Assembly (NCBI GenBank): GCA_050743265.1
Contig: JBOGEN010000081.1
Span: 1 to 29,770, forward strand
Direction of reading: 5' to 3'
Length of the DNA stretch: 29,770 bases
Source: JBOGEN01 sp050743265
GTDB taxonomy: Bacteria > Actinomycetota > Actinomycetes > JBOGEN01
Made by a program: the position numbers and the translations under genes. Positions 9,159 to 17,372 of the stretch are shown piece by piece; positions within the stretch are counted from its first letter, which is position 1; the number at the start of each line of letters is the position of its first letter. Under the pieces are notes generated by a model that saw only the letters and a program-made list of their open reading frames with translations, did not search any database and had not been told where the DNA came from.

Positions 9159-11991
9159 CTACGGCCTGCCGGGGTCGACCAGGAACCTGGCCCAGGAGTC
9201 GTCTCCCGCCCGGGTGAGGACGGAGAAGCGGACCCCGATCTGGGCGTCCTCGTCACCCGGGTTGCCGGACCCGAGCGTCGTGAACCCGAGATCGGTGCCG
9301 TACACGTCCTCGGCCGGGTTGCCGTCGGCGTCCACCACGCGCGTGGTGTACGGGGCGTTGCCGCGCGACGGGACCACCGTCGACGCGTCCGGGTCCCGCC
9401 AGAAGAGGCCGTCAGCGCCCCGGTACTCGATGCCCGGGACCCAGCCCTTCGCGTCGGTGAACGTGGGCACGGCGGCCTGACGGTCGAACCGCTGCAGTAC
9501 TCGCTGAACGGCTCGCCCGGCGCCTCGAAGCACTCGGTGAACGCCTTCGTCCTCGTCAGGCCGAAGGCCACGTTCGAGGACTGCGGACGGCTGGGCAGGT
9601 TGTTCAGCACCGACGGGTCCTTGTCCGCCGCCTTGCCGGCCCGCCGCAGCGGGTCGAAGTGCGAGTCGACGAGCAGGAGCCCACCCTTGGCGCCGCCGCT
9701 CGGCGCCGCCTGCAGGCTGTTGAGCACGTGGTTGACGCCGCCGTACGGGGTGTCCCGGTACCAGACGAGCATGCCGGGCGCGTTGTAGGCGATCTTGTCG
9801 ACCTTCCATGCCCCCTCGCGCTGGTAGGCCGTGTCGTACGCGTACCGCAGGCCCTCGTCGAACCCGTCGTAGTTGCGCCACTCGGCCAGGTAGTACTGCT
9901 CCTTCACCGAGGTGCCGGAGTCGATCGTCCAGCCCTCGCCGAGCGGGCCGCCGACCCACGAGCCCACCGTCGCCGTCCAGTCGTTCAGGCCGGCCTCGAC
10001 GTCGTCGCTCCAGACCGTCTCAGTGCCGCTGGTGACCGAGAAGTCGTCGGCGAACCAGCCGCGCTCCTCGAACGCCGCGTCGGTGGCGTACCGCAGGCGG
10101 ACCTGCACCGTCTGGCCGGCGTACGGCGTCAGGTCGACGTAGTGGTGCGCCCAGCCTTCGGTCGTCCCCGTGAGGCCGTACTTCTTGCCCCCGAAGTCCG
10201 AGAGCCGGCCGTTGGGGTCGGCGTAGTCGTCGCCGGTGAAGACCTCTGCGCCGGCCTCGTCGAAGACCTTCTGCTCCGTCCATGTCGAGCCGCCGTCGGT
10301 CGAGACCTCGACGAAGCCGAAGTCCCAGTCCGCCTCGATGACGAGGTTGTTCCACATCCAGAACTTCGCGTCGCTCCCGGCCGGGACCTCGACGTCACGG
10401 GACAGCGCGAGGTCGGCCCAGCTCTGGTCGTTGTTCGACCACCACATGTTCTCGCCCGAGTGCGGCTCGGCCAGCGTGACGGTCTTCGGCGGGAGGTTCA
10501 CCCGGACGCCGTCCGCGGTACGCGCCGGCGTCCGCGAGGTCTGCCCGACCTTGACCTGGGTCTCGTCGCCCTGCGACAGCACGACCGGGTCGGCCCAGCC
10601 GAGCACCCACTTGTCCCACAGGCCCATGTGGGCCGGCATCGACTGGAAGATCGGCCCCGAGTGCGACCCCGAGGACATGAGGTCCCAGAAGCCGATGTCG
10701 GACTCGCCCCCGCTGCCCGTGTCGTAGAGGTCGGGCAGGCCGAGGTCGTGGCCGTACTCGTGGAACACGCCGACACCGGAGTCCTCCGGCTGGACGATGT
10801 AGTTCGACACCTTCAGGCCGTTGGCGCCGGGGATCTCGTAGCCCCCGGGCACGGCGGACGAGTGGGCCCAGATGGCGTACGGGCCCTGCGCGCCGCCGCC
10901 GCCGGACTTGTCCCCTCCGGCGTGGACGAGCACGAGGTGGTCGATGACCCCGTCCAGCTCGTGGACGTTGCCGTCCCCGTCCATGTCGCCCTGGTCCTCG
11001 ACGTCGTACTCATGCCAGGGAAACTCCGGGGCCTGCGCGGCGAGCGCGTCGACGGCGTCGATCGCCAGCCGGCCCGGTCCGTTCGGGTTGTCCGGGTGCC
11101 CGACCATCGTCTGGGGCGCACCGGCGACCCAGTCACCGTTCTCGTCCTGGAAGCAGCGGTCCGCGCCGTACCAGGCCTCGGAGTGCGGGACCGTGATCCA
11201 CGGGCTCGCCTCGCCGGTCACGGTGTACGCGCCCTTGGACATCTCCTCGTACATGGTGCGCATCGTGTAGCCGGAGATGTCGATGCCGGGCTTGCCGTCC
11301 GGCCGGTCAGGTCGGGTCGTACGCGCTCGGTGATGCCCTCCTTGGTGTAGAGCATCTTGTCGAAGTGCGCGGAGGAGAAGTCGTCGACCCAGAAGGAGTT
11401 GTTGTCCCGGTGGGACAGCATCGACGGGTCCGGGATGCCGTTGTGCACCGGTCCGCTCTGGACGGTGCCCGGGACGCACTCGCGGCTCTCGAAGACGGTC
11501 TCGGGCACCATCGTGCCGCTGAAGTCGTCCGCCGCGTTCTCGTCGAACTCGACGAGCAGGGTGAGGAGCTTGGCCTCCTGCATCTGGGGTGCCTGCTTGA
11601 AGGTCGCCGGGTTCTCCCCGGTCCGCACCGCCCGGCGCTCGGTCTTGGCCAGCAGGCGTGCCGCCCGCGGGTTGCCGTCGGGGTGCTTGTGGTCGAACGC
11701 CTTGGCCTCGGCGACCGCCGCGCTCACGGCGCCGTCGCCGCCCTGGGTGGTGACCGACTCACCGCGACGGGTGATCCGGGTCTCCGTGCTGACCGGGGAC
11801 TCCACCTGCGGCGCGACGTAGTTGACGTTCGCGTCGGAGGGGGACAGGGGCGCGGGGGTCCCGTGCGCCGTGTCGGACGAGCGCGTGTCGGCCTGCACGC
11901 CCGTACCGGCGAGCCCACCCGCGACCAGCGCGACGGCTGGGACCAGGGCGAGCAACTGCCATCGGCGCCGGTTGAGCCCAGATCGGGACAA
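9159..11991 (-). pseudogene. Secreted M6-family (immune inhibitor A-like) metalloprotease, interrupted by two frameshifts
   Basis: This is a zinc protease of the immune inhibitor A group. A TTG at 11991 with GGGGAAGGGG upstream opens a Sec signal peptide: RSGLNRRRW, a hydrophobic core, and likely cleavage after VQA at residue 34. The prodomain follows, then the catalytic block FHEYGHDLGLPD (HExxH, near residue 411) and a DMDGDGN calcium-type loop. A long C-terminal region includes EVSTDGGSTW and WFADDFSV, typical of the family's beta-sandwich domains. The reading frame changes twice: near 11300-11308, between RVRPDLTG and PDGKPGIDISGY, and near 9483-9490, between FSEYCSGS and DRQAAVPTF. Each break is explained by one missing base in GC-rich sequence. 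The three segments together give about 943 residues, so the gene was otherwise complete. It is either a recent pseudogene or affected by sequencing errors. Confidence 0.85.
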
Positions 11992-12381
11992 CTCTGCCCC
12001 TTCCCCGCGACCGCCTCCACCGGCGACCGCGCACCAGGGTGCGGACGCCGGGCGGCGCCAGCGCAGGTCCGTAGGAGCCCTGCTGACCGGGTTCTCGGTG
12101 CAGCGTGACGGGACTGCGCGTAAGTGAACGCACCCGACAGTGAAGACAAATAGACCCTTTGCCCCTCTGTTCGGGGATCGTGACGAAAGGGGCGCACGTT
12201 CGATCATGGAATGGGGAAAGGCGACCCGTCGTCCGTCTCCCGGGTCCGGTCACTGCCTCGTCGCCCTGTGCGGCGCAGGTCGAGGCGCTGCTAAGGTGGT
12301 CAGTCGCGTACGGCACGTGCCGCTGAGGCGTGCCCGCTGGACCGCACGACACCTCTCCGACGTGACCAATGAGGCTTCTCC
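11992..12381. other. Divergent intergenic region between the M6 protease gene and rpsT
   Basis: About 390 bases without a convincing gene. The protease frame stays open upstream to 12207, but its codons there do not resemble a secreted protease. The stretch 12130-12170 is relatively AT-rich for this genome and may hold the protease promoter, although no clear -10 and -35 pair could be fixed. The rpsT side holds the TAAGGT box listed separately. I do not recognise a riboswitch or small RNA here. Confidence 0.5.
12292..12297 (+). promoter_or_regulatory. Candidate -10 box for rpsT
   Basis: TAAGGT fits the TANNNT -10 pattern and would give an rpsT leader of about 80 nt. No good -35 hexamer is seen at the usual distance. 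Ribosomal protein S20 is known in other bacteria to control its own translation, so a structured leader is plausible. Confidence 0.45.
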
Positions 12382-12642
12382 GTGGCGAACATCAAGTCCC
12401 AGATCAAGCGGATCAGGACCAACGAGCAGGCCCGCCTGCGCAACAAGGCGGCCAAGTCCTCGCTCCGGACGTCCATCCGCAAGTTCCGCGAGGCGGCTGC
12501 CACCGGTGACCGCGACAAGGCCGTCGCGCTGCTGCACGACGCCTCGCGTGAGCTCGACAAGGCCGTGAGCAAGGGCGTCATCCACAAGAACCAGGCCGCG
12601 AACAAGAAGTCGGCCATGGCCAAGCGCCTCACCTCGGCCTGA
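12382..12642 (+). CDS. rpsT: 30S ribosomal protein S20 (bS20)
   Basis: S20 is a primary 16S rRNA-binding protein of the small subunit. The 86 residues start MANIKSQIKRIRTNEQARLR and continue as a Lys/Arg/Ala-rich three-helix bundle to AANKKSAMAKRL, the typical S20 end. The start is GTG, with GAGG nine bases upstream. It is the only small ribosomal gene in the window and stands alone, convergent with holA. That is its usual place next to the comEA-comEC-holA cluster in actinobacteria. A perfect hairpin lies 41 bp after the stop. Confidence 0.97.
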   Translation: MANIKSQIKRIRTNEQARLRNKAAKSSLRTSIRKFREAAATGDRDKAVALLHDASRELDKAVSKGVIHKNQAANKKSAMAKRLTSA

Positions 12643-12682
12643 CGCCCTCGGTCTGACGCGGCCCTGCCGCGAGGTCGTCACG

Positions 12683-12711
12683 ACGGCGCCGCTCCTCGAG
12701 GGCGGCGCCGT
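12683..12711 (+). terminator. Hairpin between convergent rpsT and holA
   Basis: Perfect 9-base arms, 12683-12691 and 12703-12711, with an 11-base loop. No U tract follows. Lying between two converging genes, it could serve both strands. Confidence 0.55.
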
Positions 12712-12775
12712 TCGTCATGCCTGGGTCACGGGTCGCCCGACGCATGCGGCAGGGCGGCGGCCCCTTGGGCACAGC

Positions 12776-12844
12776 GGGCCGCGTTCATCGAGCGCGGCGG
12801 GCCGCGTTCATCGGGCGCGGCGGGCCGCGTTCATCGGGCGCGGC
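12776..12844. repeat. Three tandem copies of a 23-bp unit at the holA 3' end
   Basis: Copies at 12776-12798, 12799-12821 and 12822-12844 are contiguous. Each begins GGGCCGCGTTCATCG; copies two and three are identical and copy one differs by a single base (A for G at 12791). Copy three contains the holA stop codon (12833-12831) and its last four codons. The other two copies repeat that gene end downstream, so each carries a spare in-register ARRAR-stop. This looks like slipped-strand or unequal duplication. Confidence 0.9.
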
Positions 12845-13841
12845 GCGCCTGCGACACGTCGACCACCGCCCGCTCGACCGTGTACGCCTTGTCGGCACCG
12901 GTCTTGAGCCGCTCGTCGGCCACCGCCACGGCACGGACGGCCGTGGCCACCGCGTCGGGCGTCCAGCCGTGCACCTGCTTGCGGACCCGGTCGACCTTCC
13001 ACGGCGGCATGCCCAGCTCGCGGGCGAGGTCGGCCGGCCTGGCGTTACGGGGTGCCTCGGCCACCCGGACGACCTGGCGCAGCCCCTGGGCGAGCGCGAC
13101 CACGACGCCCAGCGGCGAGCGGGGGTCACCGAGGGCGAGCAGCCACCGCAGCTGGGAGAGGGCGTCCACGGTGCGGCCCTCCACGGCGGCGTCGGCGACC
13201 TGGAACGACGTGACCTCGGCCCGGCCGCGGTAGTAGCGGGCCACCACGTCCTCGTCGACCGTGCCCTCTGTGTCGGAGATGAGCTGGTCGCACGCGTTCG
13301 CGAGCTCGCGCAGGTCGTTGCCCACGGCGTCGATGAGCGCCCGTGCCGCGGGTTCGCCGAGTGACCGGCCGGCCGCGGCGAACTCCTCGCGGACGAACCG
13401 CACCCGGTCCCCCGGGCGGGTGATCTTGGGGCAGGTCACCTCCTGCGCGCCGGCTGCACGTGCCGCGTCGACGGCCGAGGTGCCCTTCGTCGTCCCGCTG
13501 TGGGTCAGCACGAGGACGACCTCCGGCTCGGGCGACATGACGTAGGCGGCGACCTCCTCGAGCACGGTCTTGGCCGCGTCCTGCACTCCCTCGAGCACGA
13601 GGACGCGACGCTCGCCGAACAGCGAGGGGCTGGTGAGCGCGGTGACGTCCCCGGGCTCGAGCTCGGCGGCCGGGACGCGCTGGGCCTCCACCCGTGTGGT
13701 CGCGCCGGCCTCGTCCCGTGTTGCGGCGGCGCGCGCGGCGTCGAGGACCGCGGCGACGGCGCGGTCGGCGAGCAGCGCCTCCGGGCCCGTCACGAGCACG
13801 ACGGGCGGCGGTTCGTCCAGAGCAGGCACGAGGCGCAGCAT
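12831..13841 (-). CDS. holA: DNA polymerase III subunit delta
   Basis: The delta subunit of the clamp loader opens the beta sliding clamp during replication. The 336-residue protein starts MLRLVPALDEPPPVVLVTGP and has the family layout: an N-terminal Rossmann-like part (LLADRAVAAVLDAAR), the clamp-contacting region around ALTSPSLFGERRVLVLEGVQ, the central block IDAVGNDLRELANACDQLIS, and the C-terminal collar domain with LRWLLALGDPRSPLGVVVAL. The ATG at 13841 is the first start that leads into conserved sequence; its ribosome site is weak, which fits coupling to comEC translation. It is the last gene of comEA-comEC-holA. Its final codons lie in a 23-bp tandem repeat. Confidence 0.93.
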   Translation of the reverse strand: MLRLVPALDEPPPVVLVTGPEALLADRAVAAVLDAARAAATRDEAGATTRVEAQRVPAAELEPGDVTALTSPSLFGERRVLVLEGVQDAAKTVLEEVAAYVMSPEPEVVLVLTHSGTTKGTSAVDAARAAGAQEVTCPKITRPGDRVRFVREEFAAAGRSLGEPAARALIDAVGNDLRELANACDQLISDTEGTVDEDVVARYYRGRAEVTSFQVADAAVEGRTVDALSQLRWLLALGDPRSPLGVVVALAQGLRQVVRVAEAPRNARPADLARELGMPPWKVDRVRKQVHGWTPDAVATAVRAVAVADERLKTGADKAYTVERAVVDVSQARRAR

Positions 13842-16377
13842 CGCACAGCCCACCCACGGTGAGGGCACCCTCCGACGCGTCGGTGAACCCCGACGGGCCT
13901 GCCGACCCGGCCGGCCGTACGGAGTGCGCCGACCGCCTCGTGGGGGTCGCGCCACGGGCGACCGCGATCACACCCTCCTCCCCGGCCAGCACGGCTACGT
14001 CCCCGTTCCGGTCGGTACGGGCCACCGCCGCACCCGCGGCACGAAGCCCCGCCAGGGTGCTCCGCGCGGGATGGCCGTAGCCGTTGTCTGCGCCGACGGA
14101 CACGAGCGCCACCTCCGGCGACACCGCGCCGACCCACTCCGGGTCCTGGTAGCGGGACCCGTGGTGCGCGACCTTGAGCACGTCCGCGTCGAGGCTCGCC
14201 GGATCCGCCAGGAGGGCCCGCTGTGCCTCGGGCTCCACGTCCCCGGTGAGCAGCAGGTGGACGCCGGCGGTCGTGACGGACAGGACGATGCTCGCGTTGT
14301 TCTCGGTACCGTCGCCGGGGATCTCGCGTTTCGGCCACAGCACCCTCCACCGCACGCCTGCCACCCGGCGGACCTCCCCCACTCCGGCCACGCTCACCGG
14401 TACGCCGGACCTGCCCGCCCACCGCTCGACCTGGCCGGGCAGCGGCCCCGCCCGCCCGTACGGCGTGGTCTGCACCTCACCGACCGCGCGGCCACCGAGG
14501 ACACCGGGAAGCCCGGCCACGTGGTCCGCGTGGAAGTGCGTCAGCACCACCAGCGGGACGCGGTCCGCGCCGAGCCGGCGCAGGCAGGCGTCCACCGCCC
14601 GGGGGTCGGGCCCGGCATCGACGACGACCACGGAGCCCTCGCCCGCGGCCAGTGCCAGCGCATCACCCTGGCCGACGTCGCACGCGACGAGCAGCCAGCC
14701 CCGCGGCGGCCACCCAGGCGCGACGTGATGCACCCCGACCAGGGCGAGCACCATCACGGCGCAGACGACCATCACCCGGGGACGGCGGACCAGGAACGCG
14801 CACCCCGCCAGGACAACGACGGTGGCCACAAGCGCCGCGGCCGCCCCAGGCACCCCGTCCGGCCAGGGGACCGTGGCCGCGGGCAGGTCGGCAGCCGTCC
14901 GCGCGACCCCGACGATCCACGCGGCTGGGACCCCGGACGCGTAGCCCGCGGCGAGCGCCGTCGTCGCGGACACGGGGGCCAGCACCGCCGCGATCAGCCC
15001 CAGCACCGTGGCCGCGGGGACGAGCGGGCCGGCGAGGAGGTTGGCGGGGACGGCCACAAGGCTCACCCCGGCCGCGAGGCCGGCAAGGATCGGCGTGCAG
15101 GCCGCCTGGGCGGCCGCCGTGACGGCCAACGCGTCGGCGAGCAGGGCGGGCAGCCGCCGGCCGAACGTACGACGCCAACGTGGCGCCAGCAGGAGGATGC
15201 CCGCGGTGGCGGCCACGGACAGCGCGAACCCCGCCGACCGCGCGAGCCCGGGGTCGACGAGCACGAGCACCACCACGGCGGCGCAGAGCGCGGGGACCCC
15301 GCGGCGGCCTCGTCCCGTGGCGAGCGCGGCCAACGCCACCGTCCCCATCACCGAGGCCCGCAGGACGCTCGGCTCCGGACGACAGAGCACCACGAAGAAG
15401 ATGACGCCGACGAGCGCGACTGCGGGGACCGCCCGACCACGCAGACCCGACCAGCGACCCAGGGCCAGGACCACGAGCACGACGATGGCCACGTTGGCAC
15501 CGGACACGGCGGTGAGGTGGCTGAGCCCGGCGTCGCGGAAGTCCTGCTCGACGTCGGCGGGCATCCGTGAGGTGTCCCCGACAACGAGACCGGGCACGAG
15601 CCCGCGCTCGGCCGGCGGCAACCCGGACACTGCCTCGCGGAGCCCCGCCCGCAGCCGCCCCGCGACGCGTTGGTACAGCGGTGGCTCGGCCACGACCCGC
15701 GGCGGGTCACCCGTGCGCAGGACGGCGGCAAGCCCGGTGTCGTCGCGCGGCGCGACGAGCCGACCCCGGACGACGACCTCGTGGCCAGGCAGGAGCCCCC
15801 GCCAGCCCGGCCCGGACGCGAGCACGACGACCGGCGCGCGCACGTCGAGCGTGGCGCCGCGTGCCGCCACCCGCTCGAGCCGCACGGGCGTGAGAGCGAG
15901 CGACGCCACGGGAAACGGTGCCGACGGCGAGGCCCGGACGCGACGCGGGTCACCCGTAACAACCGCACGCACAGTCGCCGTGGCGCCGGACCGTGCGAAG
16001 GAGGCGAGCGGTTCGGCCCGTACGGACGCGACCCGCGCCGCCGCGTCGGCGGTCGCCGCACTCCCACAGGCGAGCGCAACCAGGAGCGCGACGGCAATCC
16101 CACGGCGAGGTGAGCGGGGCCCGCGGGCACGGACGACGAGCAGGAGGACGACACCCCCGGCGGCTAGGACCACGGCAAGAACGAGGGCCGACAGGACGGG
16201 CAGCGCAGGCGCAAGGCAGGCACCCGCCAAGCACGCCAGCGCGGCCGGCACGAGGCGCAGGTCGGCGTTAACCGGCGCGAGGCGCAGGCGGGCTGCACCG
16301 GGCAAGCCCGGCTGGGGCGAGCCAGTCAGGCCGCGGCGCTCGGGATGGACCTCCTTCTCGGCCCCACCTGCGGTCAC
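13126..16377 (-). CDS. comEC: ComEC/Rec2 family DNA-uptake channel; conserved part ends near 13940, frame then runs on into holA
   Basis: ComEC forms the inner-membrane channel for single-stranded DNA in competence. The N-terminal part is hydrophobic and is followed by a DUF4131-like region. The competence domain has the signature GLVPGLVVGDTSRMP (about 255-270) and HLTAVSGANVAIV, then many membrane helices. The C-terminal metallo-beta-lactamase-like domain carries LTHFHADHVAGL, with HFHADH at 614-619, and LLLTGDVEPEAQ. Recognisable sequence ends near GEEGVIAVARG, about residue 812, the normal family length. No stop codon follows in this frame until 13126, so the formal product carries about 270 extra Arg-rich residues read out of frame through holA. 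A lost stop or an indel is likely. The GTG start overlaps the comEA stop by 4 bp. Confidence 0.85.
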   Translation of the reverse strand: MTAGGAEKEVHPERRGLTGSPQPGLPGAARLRLAPVNADLRLVPAALACLAGACLAPALPVLSALVLAVVLAAGGVVLLLVVRARGPRSPRRGIAVALLVALACGSAATADAAARVASVRAEPLASFARSGATATVRAVVTGDPRRVRASPSAPFPVASLALTPVRLERVAARGATLDVRAPVVVLASGPGWRGLLPGHEVVVRGRLVAPRDDTGLAAVLRTGDPPRVVAEPPLYQRVAGRLRAGLREAVSGLPPAERGLVPGLVVGDTSRMPADVEQDFRDAGLSHLTAVSGANVAIVVLVVLALGRWSGLRGRAVPAVALVGVIFFVVLCRPEPSVLRASVMGTVALAALATGRGRRGVPALCAAVVVLVLVDPGLARSAGFALSVAATAGILLLAPRWRRTFGRRLPALLADALAVTAAAQAACTPILAGLAAGVSLVAVPANLLAGPLVPAATVLGLIAAVLAPVSATTALAAGYASGVPAAWIVGVARTAADLPAATVPWPDGVPGAAAALVATVVVLAGCAFLVRRPRVMVVCAVMVLALVGVHHVAPGWPPRGWLLVACDVGQGDALALAAGEGSVVVVDAGPDPRAVDACLRRLGADRVPLVVLTHFHADHVAGLPGVLGGRAVGEVQTTPYGRAGPLPGQVERWAGRSGVPVSVAGVGEVRRVAGVRWRVLWPKREIPGDGTENNASIVLSVTTAGVHLLLTGDVEPEAQRALLADPASLDADVLKVAHHGSRYQDPEWVGAVSPEVALVSVGADNGYGHPARSTLAGLRAAGAAVARTDRNGDVAVLAGEEGVIAVARGATPTRRSAHSVRPAGSAGPSGFTDASEGALTVGGLCDAAPRACSGRTAARRARDGPGGAARRPRRRRGPRRRARRRNTGRGRRDHTGGGPARPGRRARARGRHRAHQPLAVRRASRPRARGSAGRGQDRARGGRRLRHVARAGGRPRADPQRDDEGHLGRRRGTCSRRAGGDLPQDHPPGGPGAVRPRGVRRGRPVTRRTRGTGAHRRRGQRPARARERVRPAHLRHRGHGRRGRGGPLLPRPGRGHVVPGRRRRRGGPHRGRPLPAAVAARPR

Positions 16378-17213
16378 ACACGGACCAGCGGCTGGACGTC
16401 GGCCAGGGTCTGCTCGCCGATTCCGGAGACCTCGAGCAGCTCGTCCACCGAGGAGAAGCCCCCGATGCTGGTGCGGTGGTCGATGATGCGCTGGCCCAGC
16501 ACGGGCCCCACCCCGGGGAGCTCCTCGAGCTGGTCGAGCGTGGCGGTGTTGAGGTCGAGTAGCCCGCCGGCCGCCGGGTCCACTGCAGCTCCGCCCGCGG
16601 GCGGAGCGCCGGGGACTCCGACGAGCACCTGCTCCCCGTCCGCGAGCACACGGGCGAGGTTCAGGCTGGTCGTGTCGGCGCCGCGCCGTGGCCCGCCCGC
16701 CGCCTCCAGCGCGTCCACCACCCGGGACCCCTCGGGCAGCGTGAACACCCCGGGCTCACGCACCTTGCCCGCGACGTCGACGACGACCGTGCTCGGGCTC
16801 GGGGTGTCCGATGGCGAGGGTGCGGCCGCGGAGACGACGGTGGCCCGGGGCGGCGGGACGGGCACCGGCCGACTCCGCCACAGGTAGAGCGCACCGATCA
16901 GGACGCCGAGGACGGCGACGAGGACAACGCCCGCGGCCGCAGGGGCGTCGACGCCGAGCCTGGCCCGTACCGGACGCGACGCAGGGGCGCCCCCCACCCC
17001 CTCGCGCGTCTCAGCCACGTCGGCCGTCACGTCCGCCGTCGCGTCGGCGGCCGCGTCTGCGGTGGCCACCGCGGTTGCGGCCACCTCGCCGGGGTCAGGC
17101 AGGCAGCGCGTGCGGAGGCCCTCCAGAACGCGCTGCAGCCGGACGCGCGCGGCGGTGCGGGCGTCCACGCCCCGGATGTGGTGCGGGGATCGGGCGAGAA
17201 GAGCCAGGGGCAT
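16374..17213 (-). CDS. comEA: ComEA family helix-hairpin-helix DNA-binding protein
   Basis: ComEA is a membrane-anchored receptor that binds double-stranded DNA outside the membrane and feeds it to ComEC. The 279 residues show a cytoplasmic Ala-rich tail, one membrane helix (AAGVVLVAVLGVLIGALYLW), a Pro/Ser linker, an SLBB domain (VVDVAGKVREPGVFTLPEGS), and two helix-hairpin-helix motifs at the C terminus (LNTATLDQLEELPGVGPVLG and ELLEVSGIGEQTLADVQ). The ATG at 17213 follows TACCGT at leaderless spacing, with no ribosome site. The stop TGA shares 4 bp with the comEC start. Related actinobacteria are rarely shown to be competent, so the role in uptake is inferred from family. Confidence 0.93.
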   Translation of the reverse strand: MPLALLARSPHHIRGVDARTAARVRLQRVLEGLRTRCLPDPGEVAATAVATADAAADATADVTADVAETREGVGGAPASRPVRARLGVDAPAAAGVVLVAVLGVLIGALYLWRSRPVPVPPPRATVVSAAAPSPSDTPSPSTVVVDVAGKVREPGVFTLPEGSRVVDALEAAGGPRRGADTTSLNLARVLADGEQVLVGVPGAPPAGGAAVDPAAGGLLDLNTATLDQLEELPGVGPVLGQRIIDHRTSIGGFSSVDELLEVSGIGEQTLADVQPLVRV

Positions 17214-17219
17214 GGCGGG

Positions 17220-17225
17220 ACGGTA
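17220..17225 (-). promoter_or_regulatory. Candidate -10 box for a leaderless comEA transcript
   Basis: TACCGT on the minus strand, then CCCGCC, then the ATG of comEA. Six bases between hexamer and start codon would put transcript start at or beside the ATG. No ribosome site competes with this reading. No clear -35 box. Confidence 0.45.
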
Positions 17226-17265
17226 AGGACGGCGCCCTCGCCGGAGCGGGGCGCGCGGTCGACCG

Positions 17266-17308
17266 GTGGACAACACGACGGTCTCGTACGGCTGTGGACA
17301 CGACGGTC
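17266..17308. repeat. Two near-identical direct repeats upstream of comEA
   Basis: GTGGACAACACGACGGTC (17266-17283) and GTGGACACGACGGTC (17294-17308) differ only by three extra bases. On the minus strand each core (TTGTCCACC and GTGTCCACA) is one mismatch from the high-GC DnaA box TTGTCCACA. They lie about 40-85 bp upstream of the likely comEA promoter. They could be a paired operator; that is inference. Confidence 0.4.
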
Positions 17309-17372
17309 GGCGGTTCACCGGTGCCGGCCCACCACGACGGGCGGCCAGCGCGGCCCGCTCACCCGGACAGGC

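Noticed and set aside
11992..12207. Extended N terminus of the M6 protease from an ATG at 12207
   Set aside because: It would put about 70 unconserved residues before a clear signal peptide, which must be near the N terminus; the TTG at 11991 has a purine-rich ribosome site.
12776..12844. CRISPR array
   Set aside because: The repeats are directly contiguous with no spacers, and there are no cas genes.
13570..15570. Long plus-strand frame opposite comEC
   Set aside because: Antisense to the well-recognised comEC and holA, with no recognisable domain or ribosome site.
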